From: Caballeronia hypogeia
GTDB taxonomy: Bacteria > Pseudomonadota > Gammaproteobacteria > Burkholderiales > Burkholderiaceae
DNA: 64,000 nt
Direction of reading: 5' to 3'
Assembly: GCF_001544875.2 (NCBI RefSeq)
Contig: NZ_FCOA02000034.1
Location: forward strand, 16,684-80,683
This document shows, piece by piece, positions 17,134-25,790 of this stretch. Positions within the stretch are counted from its first letter, which is position 1, and each line of letters begins with the position of its first letter. The notes beneath the pieces were generated by a model, which made no database searches, was not told the DNA's origin, and saw only the letters and a list, made by a program, of their open reading frames with translations. Both the position numbers and the translations under genes were made by a program.

Positions 17134-18486
17134 TCATGCGGGCGCCGTTGCTGCAGCGGCAACATTCTTGTCGACTTTTTCCACCGGAAATCCAATCGAT
17201 GCGACGATGCCCGAGCCGCCGTCTCCGCGATTTCTGAGCGTCACGTCTCCGCCGTAACGCGCCGCGATCGCCTTGACGATGGAGAGGCCCAGTCCGCTGC
17301 CCTCGATATCCGGATTCGCGCGAAAGAAGCGGTCGAACACGCGCGGCAGCAAAGCCTCGTCGATACCCGGCCCCGTGTCGATCACGTCGACCCAGGCCAT
17401 CTCGCCGTCTCGCCGCATGCGCAGATCGATGGTGCCGCCGTCGGGCGTATAGCGCACCGCGTTCGACACGAGGTTCTTCACCGCCATGCCGATATCCGTC
17501 TCGACCGCGCGCACGTGCGCGCTCACCATTTCCTCCGCGCCGATATCGAGCCCGCGCGCGATCGCGAGCGGCAGCACGTCGGCGACCGCGCCGGTCACGA
17601 CTTCCGCGAGGTCCACGCGCGCGAGCGGCGCGCCTTCCATCGGCGCATCCGCGCGCGCGAGCCGCAACAGTTGCGTGATGAGCCCGCCGCTGCGCGCAAT
17701 GCCGCGGCGCAGTTCCTGAAAGCGCTCCTGATTGCCGGCCACGATATGCGGCGCGAGATTGTCCGCCTGAAGCTGGAGCGCGGTGAGCGGCGTGCGCAAT
17801 TCATGCGCGGCGTCGGCAATGAACTTGCGCTCCTTTTCGATGGCCTTCGCGAGACGCTCGATCATCGTGTTGATCGAATGAACGAAGGGCGCGATCTCGG
17901 CCGGCACGCCGATCGTCGGCAACGGCTGAAGATGTCCCATGTCGATGGCCTGCACCTCCGCGCCGAGCCGCTTCAATTGACGCAGCGAACGCCGCACGAC
18001 CAGCACCACCGCGATCCACACGAGCGGCACGAGCACGGCGATCGGCCAGAGGGTGAGCGTCGCGGCTTCGGTGGTCAGTTCATGCCGCACCGACGAGCGC
18101 TGCGCGACGAGAATCGTCATGGTCGGCTCCTGACGCGTGAAAATGCGCCAGTGCTCGCCGTTGACCTCGACGCCGGAAAAGCCCGGTTTTTCGTCGCGCG
18201 AAAAATGCAGCGACGGGTCGGTCGTGCGGAATGGCAACCGCTCGTCCGGCTTCCATACGACGGCGACCACGTCGCGGTCGTCCTGCGTGCCGCGTGCGGG
18301 ATTCTTCGGGAGACTGTCGGCGAGGCCGTCGCGAAGGCGCGCCGCCACCTGTTCGAGCCGCATGTCGAGCAGTGCGCTCATGCCGGTCTTGCTCAACTGA
18401 TAAGAACTCACGCCCTGCACGATCCCGATCACGGTCACGAGCAGACCCAGCGCGACGACCAGTTGATTCTGCAGTGATTTGATCAT
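17134..18486 (-). CDS. Membrane sensor histidine kinase (QseC-like)
   Basis: 450 residues. Membrane helices at about 9-28 and 146-166 flank a periplasmic sensor loop of about 115 residues. A HAMP-like segment follows, then HisKA with His228 in ADAAHELRTPL, and an HATPase with N box KNLVSNAVRY, G1 DTGPGIDEAL and G2 GSGLGLSIV. It should sense an envelope signal and phosphorylate the regulator encoded next. The C-terminal tail is Ala/Pro-rich. The start at 18486 begins just before the first membrane helix. An intrinsic terminator 120 bases upstream suggests leader attenuation or a separate small RNA. Confidence 0.92.
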   Translation of the reverse strand: MIKSLQNQLVVALGLLVTVIGIVQGVSSYQLSKTGMSALLDMRLEQVAARLRDGLADSLPKNPARGTQDDRDVVAVVWKPDERLPFRTTDPSLHFSRDEKPGFSGVEVNGEHWRIFTRQEPTMTILVAQRSSVRHELTTEAATLTLWPIAVLVPLVWIAVVLVVRRSLRQLKRLGAEVQAIDMGHLQPLPTIGVPAEIAPFVHSINTMIERLAKAIEKERKFIADAAHELRTPLTALQLQADNLAPHIVAGNQERFQELRRGIARSGGLITQLLRLARADAPMEGAPLARVDLAEVVTGAVADVLPLAIARGLDIGAEEMVSAHVRAVETDIGMAVKNLVSNAVRYTPDGGTIDLRMRRDGEMAWVDVIDTGPGIDEALLPRVFDRFFRANPDIEGSGLGLSIVKAIAARYGGDVTLRNRGDGGSGIVASIGFPVEKVDKNVAAAATAPA

Positions 18487-18958
18487 TCGAGCCTGCCGGG
18501 TCGGAATGGAACGGGGCGTTTCGCCTGCCCGTTCGATTCTAGGCGACATTCCCGGAGATTTCGGTCTGAAAGACGACAAGTGCATGACAGGTTCGCGCGC
18601 GGTGCGAGAAAAAAGCCGCCGGTCCGTCGGGACCGGCGTCAAGGCTGAGGAGAAGTTACGAGAACGTGAAACGGGCCCGGATAGCTCGGGAAAGCACCGC
18701 CCGTCCACGAAAACAAGCGTAGGCGCGAAGAATTAGCGTTGAATGAGCGCGCCCGGAGTCTCGGCGAAGCCACGCCCAGCAGCGTTTCCCGTGCCGGGAT
18801 AACATTGCACCCGGCGCATTTTCATCGGCGACATTGCTTCGGCTGCAAGGAAACTGCAAGCCTGCGGGCATCGCCGCCGCATTTCCATCTATCGTGCTCG
18901 GCCCGCTTGCGCGCATCGTCGTCGGTTGCGCGGCGGGCGCTTTGCACTTCAAAAACGC
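18487..18958. promoter_or_regulatory. Divergent gap with a stand-alone terminator
   Basis: 472 bases between the sensor kinase (minus) and the DHA2 transporter (plus). No supported gene. It carries a strong minus-strand terminator at 18609-18638. The 170-350 bases above that terminator could encode a small RNA or be the kinase leader. No convincing ORF or promoter consensus was found in it. Confidence 0.5.
18609..18638 (-). terminator. Intrinsic terminator without an upstream gene
   Basis: Read on the minus strand, a perfect 9-base stem (18630-18638 with 18617-18625) closes a 4-base loop and is followed after two bases by six T residues (18614-18609). No coding gene ends upstream of it on this strand. 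See findings. Confidence 0.75.
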
Positions 18959-20470
18959 ATGTCACAGAACAAGACTACCGTCCGTCCTCTCGTCATCGGC
19001 GCCGTGATGGCCTCCATGGCCATGGTCGCGGTCGAGGCCACCATCGTCTCGACCGCAATGCCGCAAATCGCCACGCAACTCGGCGGCCTCAATCTATATA
19101 GCTGGGTGTTTTCCGCGTTCCTGCTCACGCAAACGGCGCTCACCGTCGTGTTCGGCAAGATCGCCGATCTCTACGGACGCAAGCCCGCCATGCTCGTCGG
19201 CATCGCTATCTTTCTGGCGGGTTCGGTGCTCGCGGGCTTCGCCTGGTCGATGCCCGCGATGATCGTGTTCCGCCTGATTCAGGGCATCGGCGCGGGCGCG
19301 ATCCAGCCGGTCGCGCTGACGGTGGTCGGCGATCTCTATCCGGCGCGCGAGCGCGGCAAGGTGCAGGGCTATCTCGCGAGCGTGTGGGCCGTCGCCGCCG
19401 TCGTCGGGCCGATGATCGGCGGCCTCCTGATCCGCGAACTCTCGTGGGCGTGGATCTTCTGGATCAACGTGCCGATCGGCATTCTGGCGGCGCTGCTGTT
19501 CACGCTTTTCCTGCACGAGGAAAAGCGTCACGACCGGCCCGCGATCGACGTCGCCGGCGCGTTCTTCTTCACCACCGCCGTCGCCGCGCTGATGATGGCG
19601 CTCACCGACGCGGGCCACGCCAGCAACGTGCGCGTCGGCGTGGAGATCGCGGTGCTGGTCATTGCCATCGTCTGCTTCGTGATGCAGGAGCGCCGCGCCG
19701 CCGATCCGATGATCTCGTTCAAGCTATGGTCGCATCGTCCGATCGCGGCGAGCAACGTCGCGACGCTGCTCGCAGGCATGGCGATGATGGGCCTGACCAC
19801 CTTCCTGCCAATGTACGTGCAGGGCGTCCTGCACCGCACGCCTGTCGAAGCCGGCCTCGCGCTCACGATGATGATGATCGGCTGGCCGAGCGGCGCGACC
19901 TTCACGTCGCGCACGTTTCACCGCATCGGCCTGAGGCGTCTGCTGATGATCGGCCCGGTGTTCATTCCGCTGGGCGCGCTGCCGTTCGTGCTGCTCGATC
20001 CGCAATCGAGCCCGGTCTGGGCGGGCGTGGGCTCGGCGGTGCTGGGCTTCGGCATGGGCATCACGAGCGTGTCGTGCCTGATCCTGATTCAGGAAATCGT
20101 GCAGCCGTTGCAGCGCGGCAGCGCGACCGCATCGAACCTGTTCTCGCGCAATCTCGGCAACACGCTGGGCGCGGCCGTGTTCGGCGCGGTGCAGAACTTC
20201 GGTCTCACGCACACCGAAGGCCTGCCGCCCGTGCATGCCGATCAGCTCAGGCAGTTGCTTACCGCCGTGCCCGGCAACTTCGCGGCCAACGACGAAATCC
20301 GCCTCGTGCTGCATCACGCGCTGCATCTGACCTTCACGGCGATGTTCGTGATCGCGCTCGGCGCCGTCGTCTCGATGCTGTTCATGCCGGCCGTCGACAT
20401 CGGCCGCGCGAAAGACAGCGCCGATGCGAAAAAGGCCGCGAAAAGCGCGGCGAATCAGGCATTCCACTGA
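18959..20470 (+). CDS. DHA2-family MFS efflux transporter (14 TM)
   Basis: 503 residues with about 14 membrane segments, the DHA2 arrangement of EmrB/QacA-type drug:H+ antiporters. Typical motifs are VEATIVSTAMPQIA in helix 1, GKIADLYGRKPAML after helix 2 and GYLASVWAVAAVVGPMIGG in helix 5. It likely exports toxic organic compounds; no substrate can be named. ATG at 18959 was chosen because MSQNKTTVRPLVIG leads directly to helix 1. An AAA ATPase gene follows after only 12 bases on the same strand, so they are probably co-transcribed. Confidence 0.88.
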   Translation: MSQNKTTVRPLVIGAVMASMAMVAVEATIVSTAMPQIATQLGGLNLYSWVFSAFLLTQTALTVVFGKIADLYGRKPAMLVGIAIFLAGSVLAGFAWSMPAMIVFRLIQGIGAGAIQPVALTVVGDLYPARERGKVQGYLASVWAVAAVVGPMIGGLLIRELSWAWIFWINVPIGILAALLFTLFLHEEKRHDRPAIDVAGAFFFTTAVAALMMALTDAGHASNVRVGVEIAVLVIAIVCFVMQERRAADPMISFKLWSHRPIAASNVATLLAGMAMMGLTTFLPMYVQGVLHRTPVEAGLALTMMMIGWPSGATFTSRTFHRIGLRRLLMIGPVFIPLGALPFVLLDPQSSPVWAGVGSAVLGFGMGITSVSCLILIQEIVQPLQRGSATASNLFSRNLGNTLGAAVFGAVQNFGLTHTEGLPPVHADQLRQLLTAVPGNFAANDEIRLVLHHALHLTFTAMFVIALGAVVSMLFMPAVDIGRAKDSADAKKAAKSAANQAFH

Positions 20471-20482
20471 GAGCGCCGCGCG

Positions 20483-21238
20483 ATGTTATCGACGCAGTAC
20501 ATCAGCCGCATCACGCTGTTGCGCGACAAGGCGCCGTCCTTCGACGCCTATCCGTTCTCGCTGCCTTCCGTGCGCGCGCTCGATACGCTGGAGCCGCACC
20601 CGAAGGTCACGTTTCTGGTCGGCGAAAACGGCTCCGGCAAATCGACATTGCTCGAAGCGATCGCGGTCTCGATGGGCTTCAATCCCGAAGGCGGCACGAA
20701 GAACTTCCGCTTCGGCACGCGTGCATCGCATTCTCCGCTGCATGAATATCTGCGCATCGCGAAAGGCTTCAAACGGCCGCGCGACGGCTTCTTTCTGCGC
20801 GCGGAGAGCTTCTTCAACGTGGCGACCCAGATCGAGCATCTCGACGACGAGCCCGGCTTCGGTCCGCCGATCATTACGTCTTATGGCGGCAAGTCGCTGC
20901 ACGAGCAATCGCATGGCGAGTCGTTTCTCACGCTGCTGATGGAGCGCTTCGGCGGACAGGGACTCTATCTGCTCGACGAACCCGAAGCCGCGCTTTCCCC
21001 GCAGCGCCAGCTCGCCGCGCTCGCGCGCATCCACGATCTGGTCCGTGATGATTCACAGTTCATCATCGCCACGCATTCGCCGATTCTGATGGCGTATCCC
21101 GACGCGTGGATCTATGAATTCACCGCGAACGGCATCGAGCGTGTCGCCTATGAAGACACCGAGCACTTCAAGGTGACGCGCGCGTTTCTCGCGAATCCCG
21201 GGCGCATGCTGCGCGAACTCTTCGATAGCGAACGCTGA
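20483..21238 (+). CDS. AAA-family ATPase, ABC/OLD-like fold
   Basis: 251 residues. The P-loop is VGENGSGKST (about 47-56), the Walker B is LYLLDEPEAALSP, and a histidine switch follows in IIATHSPILM. This is the short, soluble ATPase type related to RecF/SMC-like and ABC ATPases (AAA_23/AAA_21), without a membrane partner gene. The N-terminus ISRITLLRDKAPSFDAYPF is typical of these proteins, whose cellular role is unknown. It follows the DHA2 pump by 12 bases; whether it assists efflux or is only co-transcribed cannot be told. Confidence 0.82.
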   Translation: MLSTQYISRITLLRDKAPSFDAYPFSLPSVRALDTLEPHPKVTFLVGENGSGKSTLLEAIAVSMGFNPEGGTKNFRFGTRASHSPLHEYLRIAKGFKRPRDGFFLRAESFFNVATQIEHLDDEPGFGPPIITSYGGKSLHEQSHGESFLTLLMERFGGQGLYLLDEPEAALSPQRQLAALARIHDLVRDDSQFIIATHSPILMAYPDAWIYEFTANGIERVAYEDTEHFKVTRAFLANPGRMLRELFDSER

Positions 21239-21290
21239 ACGCGTCCCGACGGCGACGTCATCGACGCCGGCGAGACGCGCACGATGACGC

Positions 21291-21518
21291 TCAGTCCTGC
21301 GCCTGAATGAGCGCGCTTTCCTTCGACTTCGCCATGCTCGTGTTTTCCACCGCCTGATTCGCGTCCTGCGCGATGTTCTGCGCGTTCATGCCTTGCTGCG
21401 ATGCGGGCGCGCCCGTCGCCGGCGAATAATACGGCGCGGGGCCGTAGCCGCTGGCGAGTGCATAGGAAGCGCCCGCGAGCGCCGCGACGAAGACGATGCC
21501 TTTGAGATTGCCGATCAT
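21291..21518 (-). CDS. Small secreted hypothetical protein
   Basis: 75 residues. A signal peptide (MIGNLKGIVFVAALAGASYA) should be cut near LASG or later, leaving a mature Tyr/Pro-rich then Gln/Asn/Ala-rich peptide (YGPAPYYSPATGAP...). AGGAG lies 8 bases before the ATG at 21518, which decides this start over the longer frame. No family is recognised. It lies alone between the AAA ATPase (plus) and phoD (minus), with a 179-base gap upstream. Confidence 0.65.
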   Translation of the reverse strand: MIGNLKGIVFVAALAGASYALASGYGPAPYYSPATGAPASQQGMNAQNIAQDANQAVENTSMAKSKESALIQAQD

Positions 21519-21697
21519 GATAGTGCTCCTGAGGGTTTCACATAACCACTTCATCGGCCTCATTGCACTGCCTGCCAGCAACCGGACCTTCTGAAATGTG
21601 CACGCAGTCTACGTGCGTGAAAGGCTGCTGAAATCCCCTCAAAAGCACGGATAGGAATGGATGGATTCGCCGTTCATGTATGAAGCGCATTGTGCAT

Positions 21698-23521
21698 TCA
21701 TACGTTGTCCTCGACACTCACCGACACCGCGCCCGCGTTGATCGTCAGACGCGTGCGCTTTTGCAGCGGGCTTTGCGGCGCGCTGCCGTCGGCGTTGAGC
21801 AACTTCATCTTGTTGAAGATGGCGATGAACTGCGTCGGCGTGACTGTCGCCGTCGCATAGCCGATGCCGTCATGGTCCGCATACAGCATGTCCGGATTGT
21901 TCTGGCGGATGAAGGTATCGAACACCGCCGACGAACTGAAGAGCGATGCGAGCGGCATGCCCGCAGCATAGGTCTTCACGTCTTCAAAGAACGGCTGGCT
22001 GCTCATGCCCGCGGACATCAGATCGATCATGACGGGCGTGCCAGTCGAGGGATTCGGCACGTCGCGCACGATGCCCGCCTGGAACGCATGCAGGTCGCCC
22101 GTGATCGCGACGAGATTGCCGATGCCCTGCGCCTTCACGAACGACATGAGATCGGCCTTGTGCGACGGATAGCCGTCCCACGCGTCGCAATCGAGCACGA
22201 AGACCGTGTTACCGGGCGCGGGCGCGAGCGAGCTGAGATCGAGCCACATGCGGTTCATCATCACTTCGTTGCCCCACACCTTCCAGGTCGATGTCGATGC
22301 CTTCAGCGTGTCCTTCCACCATTGCGTCTGCGTGGGACCGAGAATCGACGGCACGCGCCCGAGGCGCTGCGTGTCGAGCGCCTCGAATTGCGCGAGGACC
22401 GCTTGCGGCACGAAGTAGCGCGAGCCGACCTGATCGTTGCCGTTCACCGGATCGTGCCCGAGCGCCTGCGCGATGGCTGCTTCGCTGACGACGTGATCGT
22501 CGCGATAAAGGCGCTCGTCGGTCATCACGAGATGGATCAGCGAGCCGAAGTGAAAGTCGCGATAGATGCGGATGTTGTCATAAGCCGCATTGTTGAGATC
22601 GAACGACACGTCGCCCCAGTCGACCGGCAGATATTCGGCCCACGCCTGATTCGCGTTGCGGCGGCGCGCGGTCTGCTGAAGATTCGCGTTCGTGTAGGTC
22701 TGATGGTCCTGCCAGCAGTCGTCGGAGAACTCGTGATCGTCCCAGACGGCGATCACCGGAAACCGCGCATGCACGTTCTGCAAGCGCGCATCGCCGCGAT
22801 ACGTGCGATAGAGCGTGCGGTAATCGTTGAGCGTGTTCGCGTATTTGCCGCCGCTGGGCGAAGGCAGCCCATCGGGCAGCGTGATCGCAGGATGCGCGGG
22901 CTCGACGCCGCCCGCCGGCGCGCTGAAACCCGCCTCGTAGATGTAGTCGCCCAGATGCACGACGAAGTCAATATCGGTCTCGGCGGCGAGCAGCGTCATG
23001 CCCTGCCAGTGGTTCGCGCTCCAGTTCTGGCACACGAACCACGCGAAGCGCACTTGAGGGATCGCCTCGTTCGCGGCGGCGGCCGTGAGCGTCGTGCCCG
23101 TCGCGCTGATATCGCCGCCCGCGACGAAGCGGTAGTAGTAGGTCGTCTTCGCGGCGAGGCCGGTGACCTTGGCGCGCACGGTGAAGTCGTAATCGGCAAT
23201 CGCGCTGAGCGGCACGCTCGCCACCAGTTGTGAGAAGTTCTGCTGCGCCGATACCTGCAGGGTCACGGCGACCGGCGACGTAGAAGCCGCATTGTCATTG
23301 GTGACGCAACGGGTCCAGAACACCACCGACACATCGCGCGGATCGCCGCTCGCGACGCCCTGCGGGAACGCGAATGCGCCCGCGGGCGGCGGCGTCGGGC
23401 CGCTTCCGCCGGAACCGCCGCCGTTGTCGTTGTCGTCGTGACCATGGCAGGCGGCGAGCGTGCCGGACGCGGCCGCCACGGTGTAGAACGCGGACAGGGA
23501 AAGGAAACGGCGACGGTCCAT
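21698..23521 (-). CDS. phoD: PhoD-like alkaline phosphatase/phosphodiesterase
   Basis: 607 residues. A Tat signal (DRRRFLSLSA) begins the protein, and a cysteine at LAAC may be a lipobox, so it could be a Tat-exported lipoprotein. A PhoD N-terminal fibronectin-like domain lies at about 45-145. The catalytic domain has HLGDYIYE and WDDHEFSDDC metal-binding segments. PhoD enzymes hydrolyse phosphomono- and diesters outside the cell, often under phosphate starvation. AAGGAGG lies five bases before the ATG. A palindrome and a candidate promoter are upstream; no Pho box was recognised. Confidence 0.9.
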   Translation of the reverse strand: MDRRRFLSLSAFYTVAAASGTLAACHGHDDNDNGGGSGGSGPTPPPAGAFAFPQGVASGDPRDVSVVFWTRCVTNDNAASTSPVAVTLQVSAQQNFSQLVASVPLSAIADYDFTVRAKVTGLAAKTTYYYRFVAGGDISATGTTLTAAAANEAIPQVRFAWFVCQNWSANHWQGMTLLAAETDIDFVVHLGDYIYEAGFSAPAGGVEPAHPAITLPDGLPSPSGGKYANTLNDYRTLYRTYRGDARLQNVHARFPVIAVWDDHEFSDDCWQDHQTYTNANLQQTARRRNANQAWAEYLPVDWGDVSFDLNNAAYDNIRIYRDFHFGSLIHLVMTDERLYRDDHVVSEAAIAQALGHDPVNGNDQVGSRYFVPQAVLAQFEALDTQRLGRVPSILGPTQTQWWKDTLKASTSTWKVWGNEVMMNRMWLDLSSLAPAPGNTVFVLDCDAWDGYPSHKADLMSFVKAQGIGNLVAITGDLHAFQAGIVRDVPNPSTGTPVMIDLMSAGMSSQPFFEDVKTYAAGMPLASLFSSSAVFDTFIRQNNPDMLYADHDGIGYATATVTPTQFIAIFNKMKLLNADGSAPQSPLQKRTRLTINAGAVSVSVEDNV

Positions 23522-23534
23522 GAGAGCCTCCTTG

Positions 23535-23556
23535 AACGTACGTTCGGGCGTACGTT
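23535..23556. repeat. Palindrome in the phoD leader
   Basis: Perfect 8-base arms AACGTACG (23535-23542) and CGTACGTT (23549-23556) around TTCGGG, ending 1 base from the phoD Shine-Dalgarno segment. It could be an operator or an mRNA hairpin that affects ribosome access. Confidence 0.65.
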
Positions 23557-23645
23557 TGGGTTAGACGCGAGGCAGGAGAACGCTGGATGCGTCGGCCGGG
23601 ACGACGGATAAGCGCGGCTCTCTTTCGAAACTGAAATGCTTACAA

Positions 23646-23672
23646 ACTATAAATCGCGTCGCGCGGTGTCAA
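23646..23672 (-). promoter_or_regulatory. Candidate sigma-70 promoter for phoD
   Basis: On the minus strand a perfect -35 TTGACA (23672-23667) is followed after 15 bases by TATAGT (23651-23646). The spacer is short, but the hexamers stand out in a high-GC background. It lies about 125 bases upstream of phoD. Confidence 0.5.
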
Positions 23673-23814
23673 GCAACGTTTGCGTGACGCGGGCGTGAAG
23701 CTCGCCTCATGAAGGCGCGGTGCGGTGTGCCATCAAGGGTTAAACTGTGTCGAGCGGGTTTGTCCAACGAACGTTCGCCCCTGTGCGCGGGTTCGCGGGC
23801 TATCGTCATCCGCT

Positions 23815-25779
23815 ATGCCGACCATTCAAACCATGACCAGACCGAGAGCCGCCGCCCCACTCGACGCCGCCCGCAACGCGTCCGAACACTCCGCCATGAG
23901 CGATGCGCAATATCGCGCACTCGTGGACGCGATCGAGGACTGCGCGATATTCATGCTCGACCTCAACGGCCGCATCGTCAGCTGGAACGCCGGCGCGCGC
24001 AAGATCAAGGGCTACGAGGCGCACGAGATCATTGGTCAGCACCTGTCGCGCTTCTACACGGCGGAGTCAGTCGCGCGCGGCTGGCCCGAGTACGAACTGA
24101 AGCAAGCCTATGCGACGGGCCGCTTCGAGGACGAGGGCTGGCGCGTGCGGCGCGACGGCACCTTGTTCTGGGCGAACGTCGTCATTACGGCAGCGCGCAA
24201 TTCCAAGGGCGAGATCATCGGTTACGCCAAGTACACGCGCGATCTCACAGCGAAGCGCGCCGAGGAAGAGAAGCTGCGTCTTTCGGAAGAGCGCTTCCGG
24301 CTACTTGTGGAAAGCGTGAGCGACTACGCGATCTTCATGCTCGACCCGGGCGGACACATCGCGAGCTGGAACACAGGCGCGATGCGCATCAAGGGTTATC
24401 AGCCGTCCGAGATCGTCGGCAAGCATTTCTCGATCTTCTACGGCCCGGAAGATATCGCCGCGAACGTTCCCGAGATCGAATTGCAGACCGCGATCCGCGC
24501 GGGCCGCGTGGAGAACGAAGGCTGGCGCGTGCGCAAGGATGGCTCGCTGTTCTGGGCGAACGTGGTGATCACGGCGGTGTACGACGAGCATCGCGTGCTG
24601 CGCGGCTTCGCCAAGGTCACGCGCGACATGAGCGAGCGCAAGCGTCTGGAGCAGCTCGAGGTTTCTTCGCGGCGCATCAGCGAGTTTCTCGCGACGCTCG
24701 CACACGAGCTGCGCAATCCGCTCGCGCCGGTGCGCAACGCGATCGGCGTGATGCAGATGGAGGCGGACATGTCGCCGCGCGTGTCGGCGTGCCGCGACAT
24801 CATCGACAGGCAGACCTCGCATCTCGGCCGGCTCGTCGACGATCTGCTCGACATGGGCCGCATCACGACAGGCAAGATCGACTTGCGCATGACGCGCGCG
24901 GATGTAAGCGATATCGTCGCGCGCAGCATCGAGCTCGTGCATCCGTTCATGGAAGAGCGCGCCCAGAGCGTCCTGACGAAGCTGCCGCCACAGCCGGTGT
25001 ACGTCATGGGCGACGCCACGCGGCTCGTGCAGGTCGTGCAGAACCTCTTGAACAACTCATCGAAATTCTCGCCACGCGCGAGCACGATCACGGTCGAAGT
25101 GGCGTGCGAGGCGACCGCGTTGCTGATCAAGGTTATCGACAAAGGCCGCGGCATTTCGCAAAAGGGCCTCACGACCATCTTCGATCTGTTCGTGCAGGAG
25201 GATCACTACCTGAATCCCGGCGAGGCGGGGCTCGGCATCGGGCTCACGCTGTGCCGGTCAATCGTCGAACTGCATGGCGGGTCGATCAGCGCGTGGAGCG
25301 GCGGTGCGAATCAGGGCAGCACGTTCACGGTGCGCCTGCCGTATGCATCGTCGGAGGATACGCCGCGGCCGCATCGCGTGCTGGCGCAGGATGCGACGGA
25401 TCGGGAAGGCAGCGGCTTGCGTGTCGTGGTGATCGACGACAATCGCGATTCGGCGGACAGCCTCGCGATGCTGCTGCAGATGAAGGGGCACGACGTGCGT
25501 ATCGCGTATCACGGCAAGGAAGGGCTCGACGTGATACGGCACTTTCCGCCGGAACTCGTTTTGCTCGATCTGGCGTTGCCGGACATGGACGGTTACGGCG
25601 TGTTGCGCACCGCGCGCTCGCAACGGCTGCTCGGGCGCGCGATGGTCGTCGCGATGACGGGCTTCGGGCAAGTGGGCGACAAGGAGCGCTCCGCGCAGGC
25701 GGGCTTCGACGCGCATCTCGTGAAGCCCGTGGATTTTGCGGAGCTGGACCGCTTGCTGGAGAAAGTGGCGGCGCGGTGA
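23815..25779 (+). CDS. PAS-PAS hybrid histidine kinase with receiver
   Basis: 654 residues, soluble. Two near-identical PAS/PAC units lie at about 32-150 and 160-275; each has an IFMLD, an IKGY and an EGWRVR..DG..FWANVVITA segment. HisKA has His297 in TLAHELRNPL. The HATPase has N box NLLNNSSKF, G1 DKGRGISQK and G2 GLGIGLTLC. A C-terminal receiver has DDN (541-543), Asp585 in LLDLALPD and Lys637 in LVKPVD. A phosphorelay to a separate output is expected, but no partner is adjacent. The start is uncertain: 23815, 23833 or 23896 are possible and none has a good Shine-Dalgarno. Confidence 0.88.
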   Translation: MPTIQTMTRPRAAAPLDAARNASEHSAMSDAQYRALVDAIEDCAIFMLDLNGRIVSWNAGARKIKGYEAHEIIGQHLSRFYTAESVARGWPEYELKQAYATGRFEDEGWRVRRDGTLFWANVVITAARNSKGEIIGYAKYTRDLTAKRAEEEKLRLSEERFRLLVESVSDYAIFMLDPGGHIASWNTGAMRIKGYQPSEIVGKHFSIFYGPEDIAANVPEIELQTAIRAGRVENEGWRVRKDGSLFWANVVITAVYDEHRVLRGFAKVTRDMSERKRLEQLEVSSRRISEFLATLAHELRNPLAPVRNAIGVMQMEADMSPRVSACRDIIDRQTSHLGRLVDDLLDMGRITTGKIDLRMTRADVSDIVARSIELVHPFMEERAQSVLTKLPPQPVYVMGDATRLVQVVQNLLNNSSKFSPRASTITVEVACEATALLIKVIDKGRGISQKGLTTIFDLFVQEDHYLNPGEAGLGIGLTLCRSIVELHGGSISAWSGGANQGSTFTVRLPYASSEDTPRPHRVLAQDATDREGSGLRVVVIDDNRDSADSLAMLLQMKGHDVRIAYHGKEGLDVIRHFPPELVLLDLALPDMDGYGVLRTARSQRLLGRAMVVAMTGFGQVGDKERSAQAGFDAHLVKPVDFAELDRLLEKVAAR

Positions 25780-25790
25780 GGCGGCGCAGT

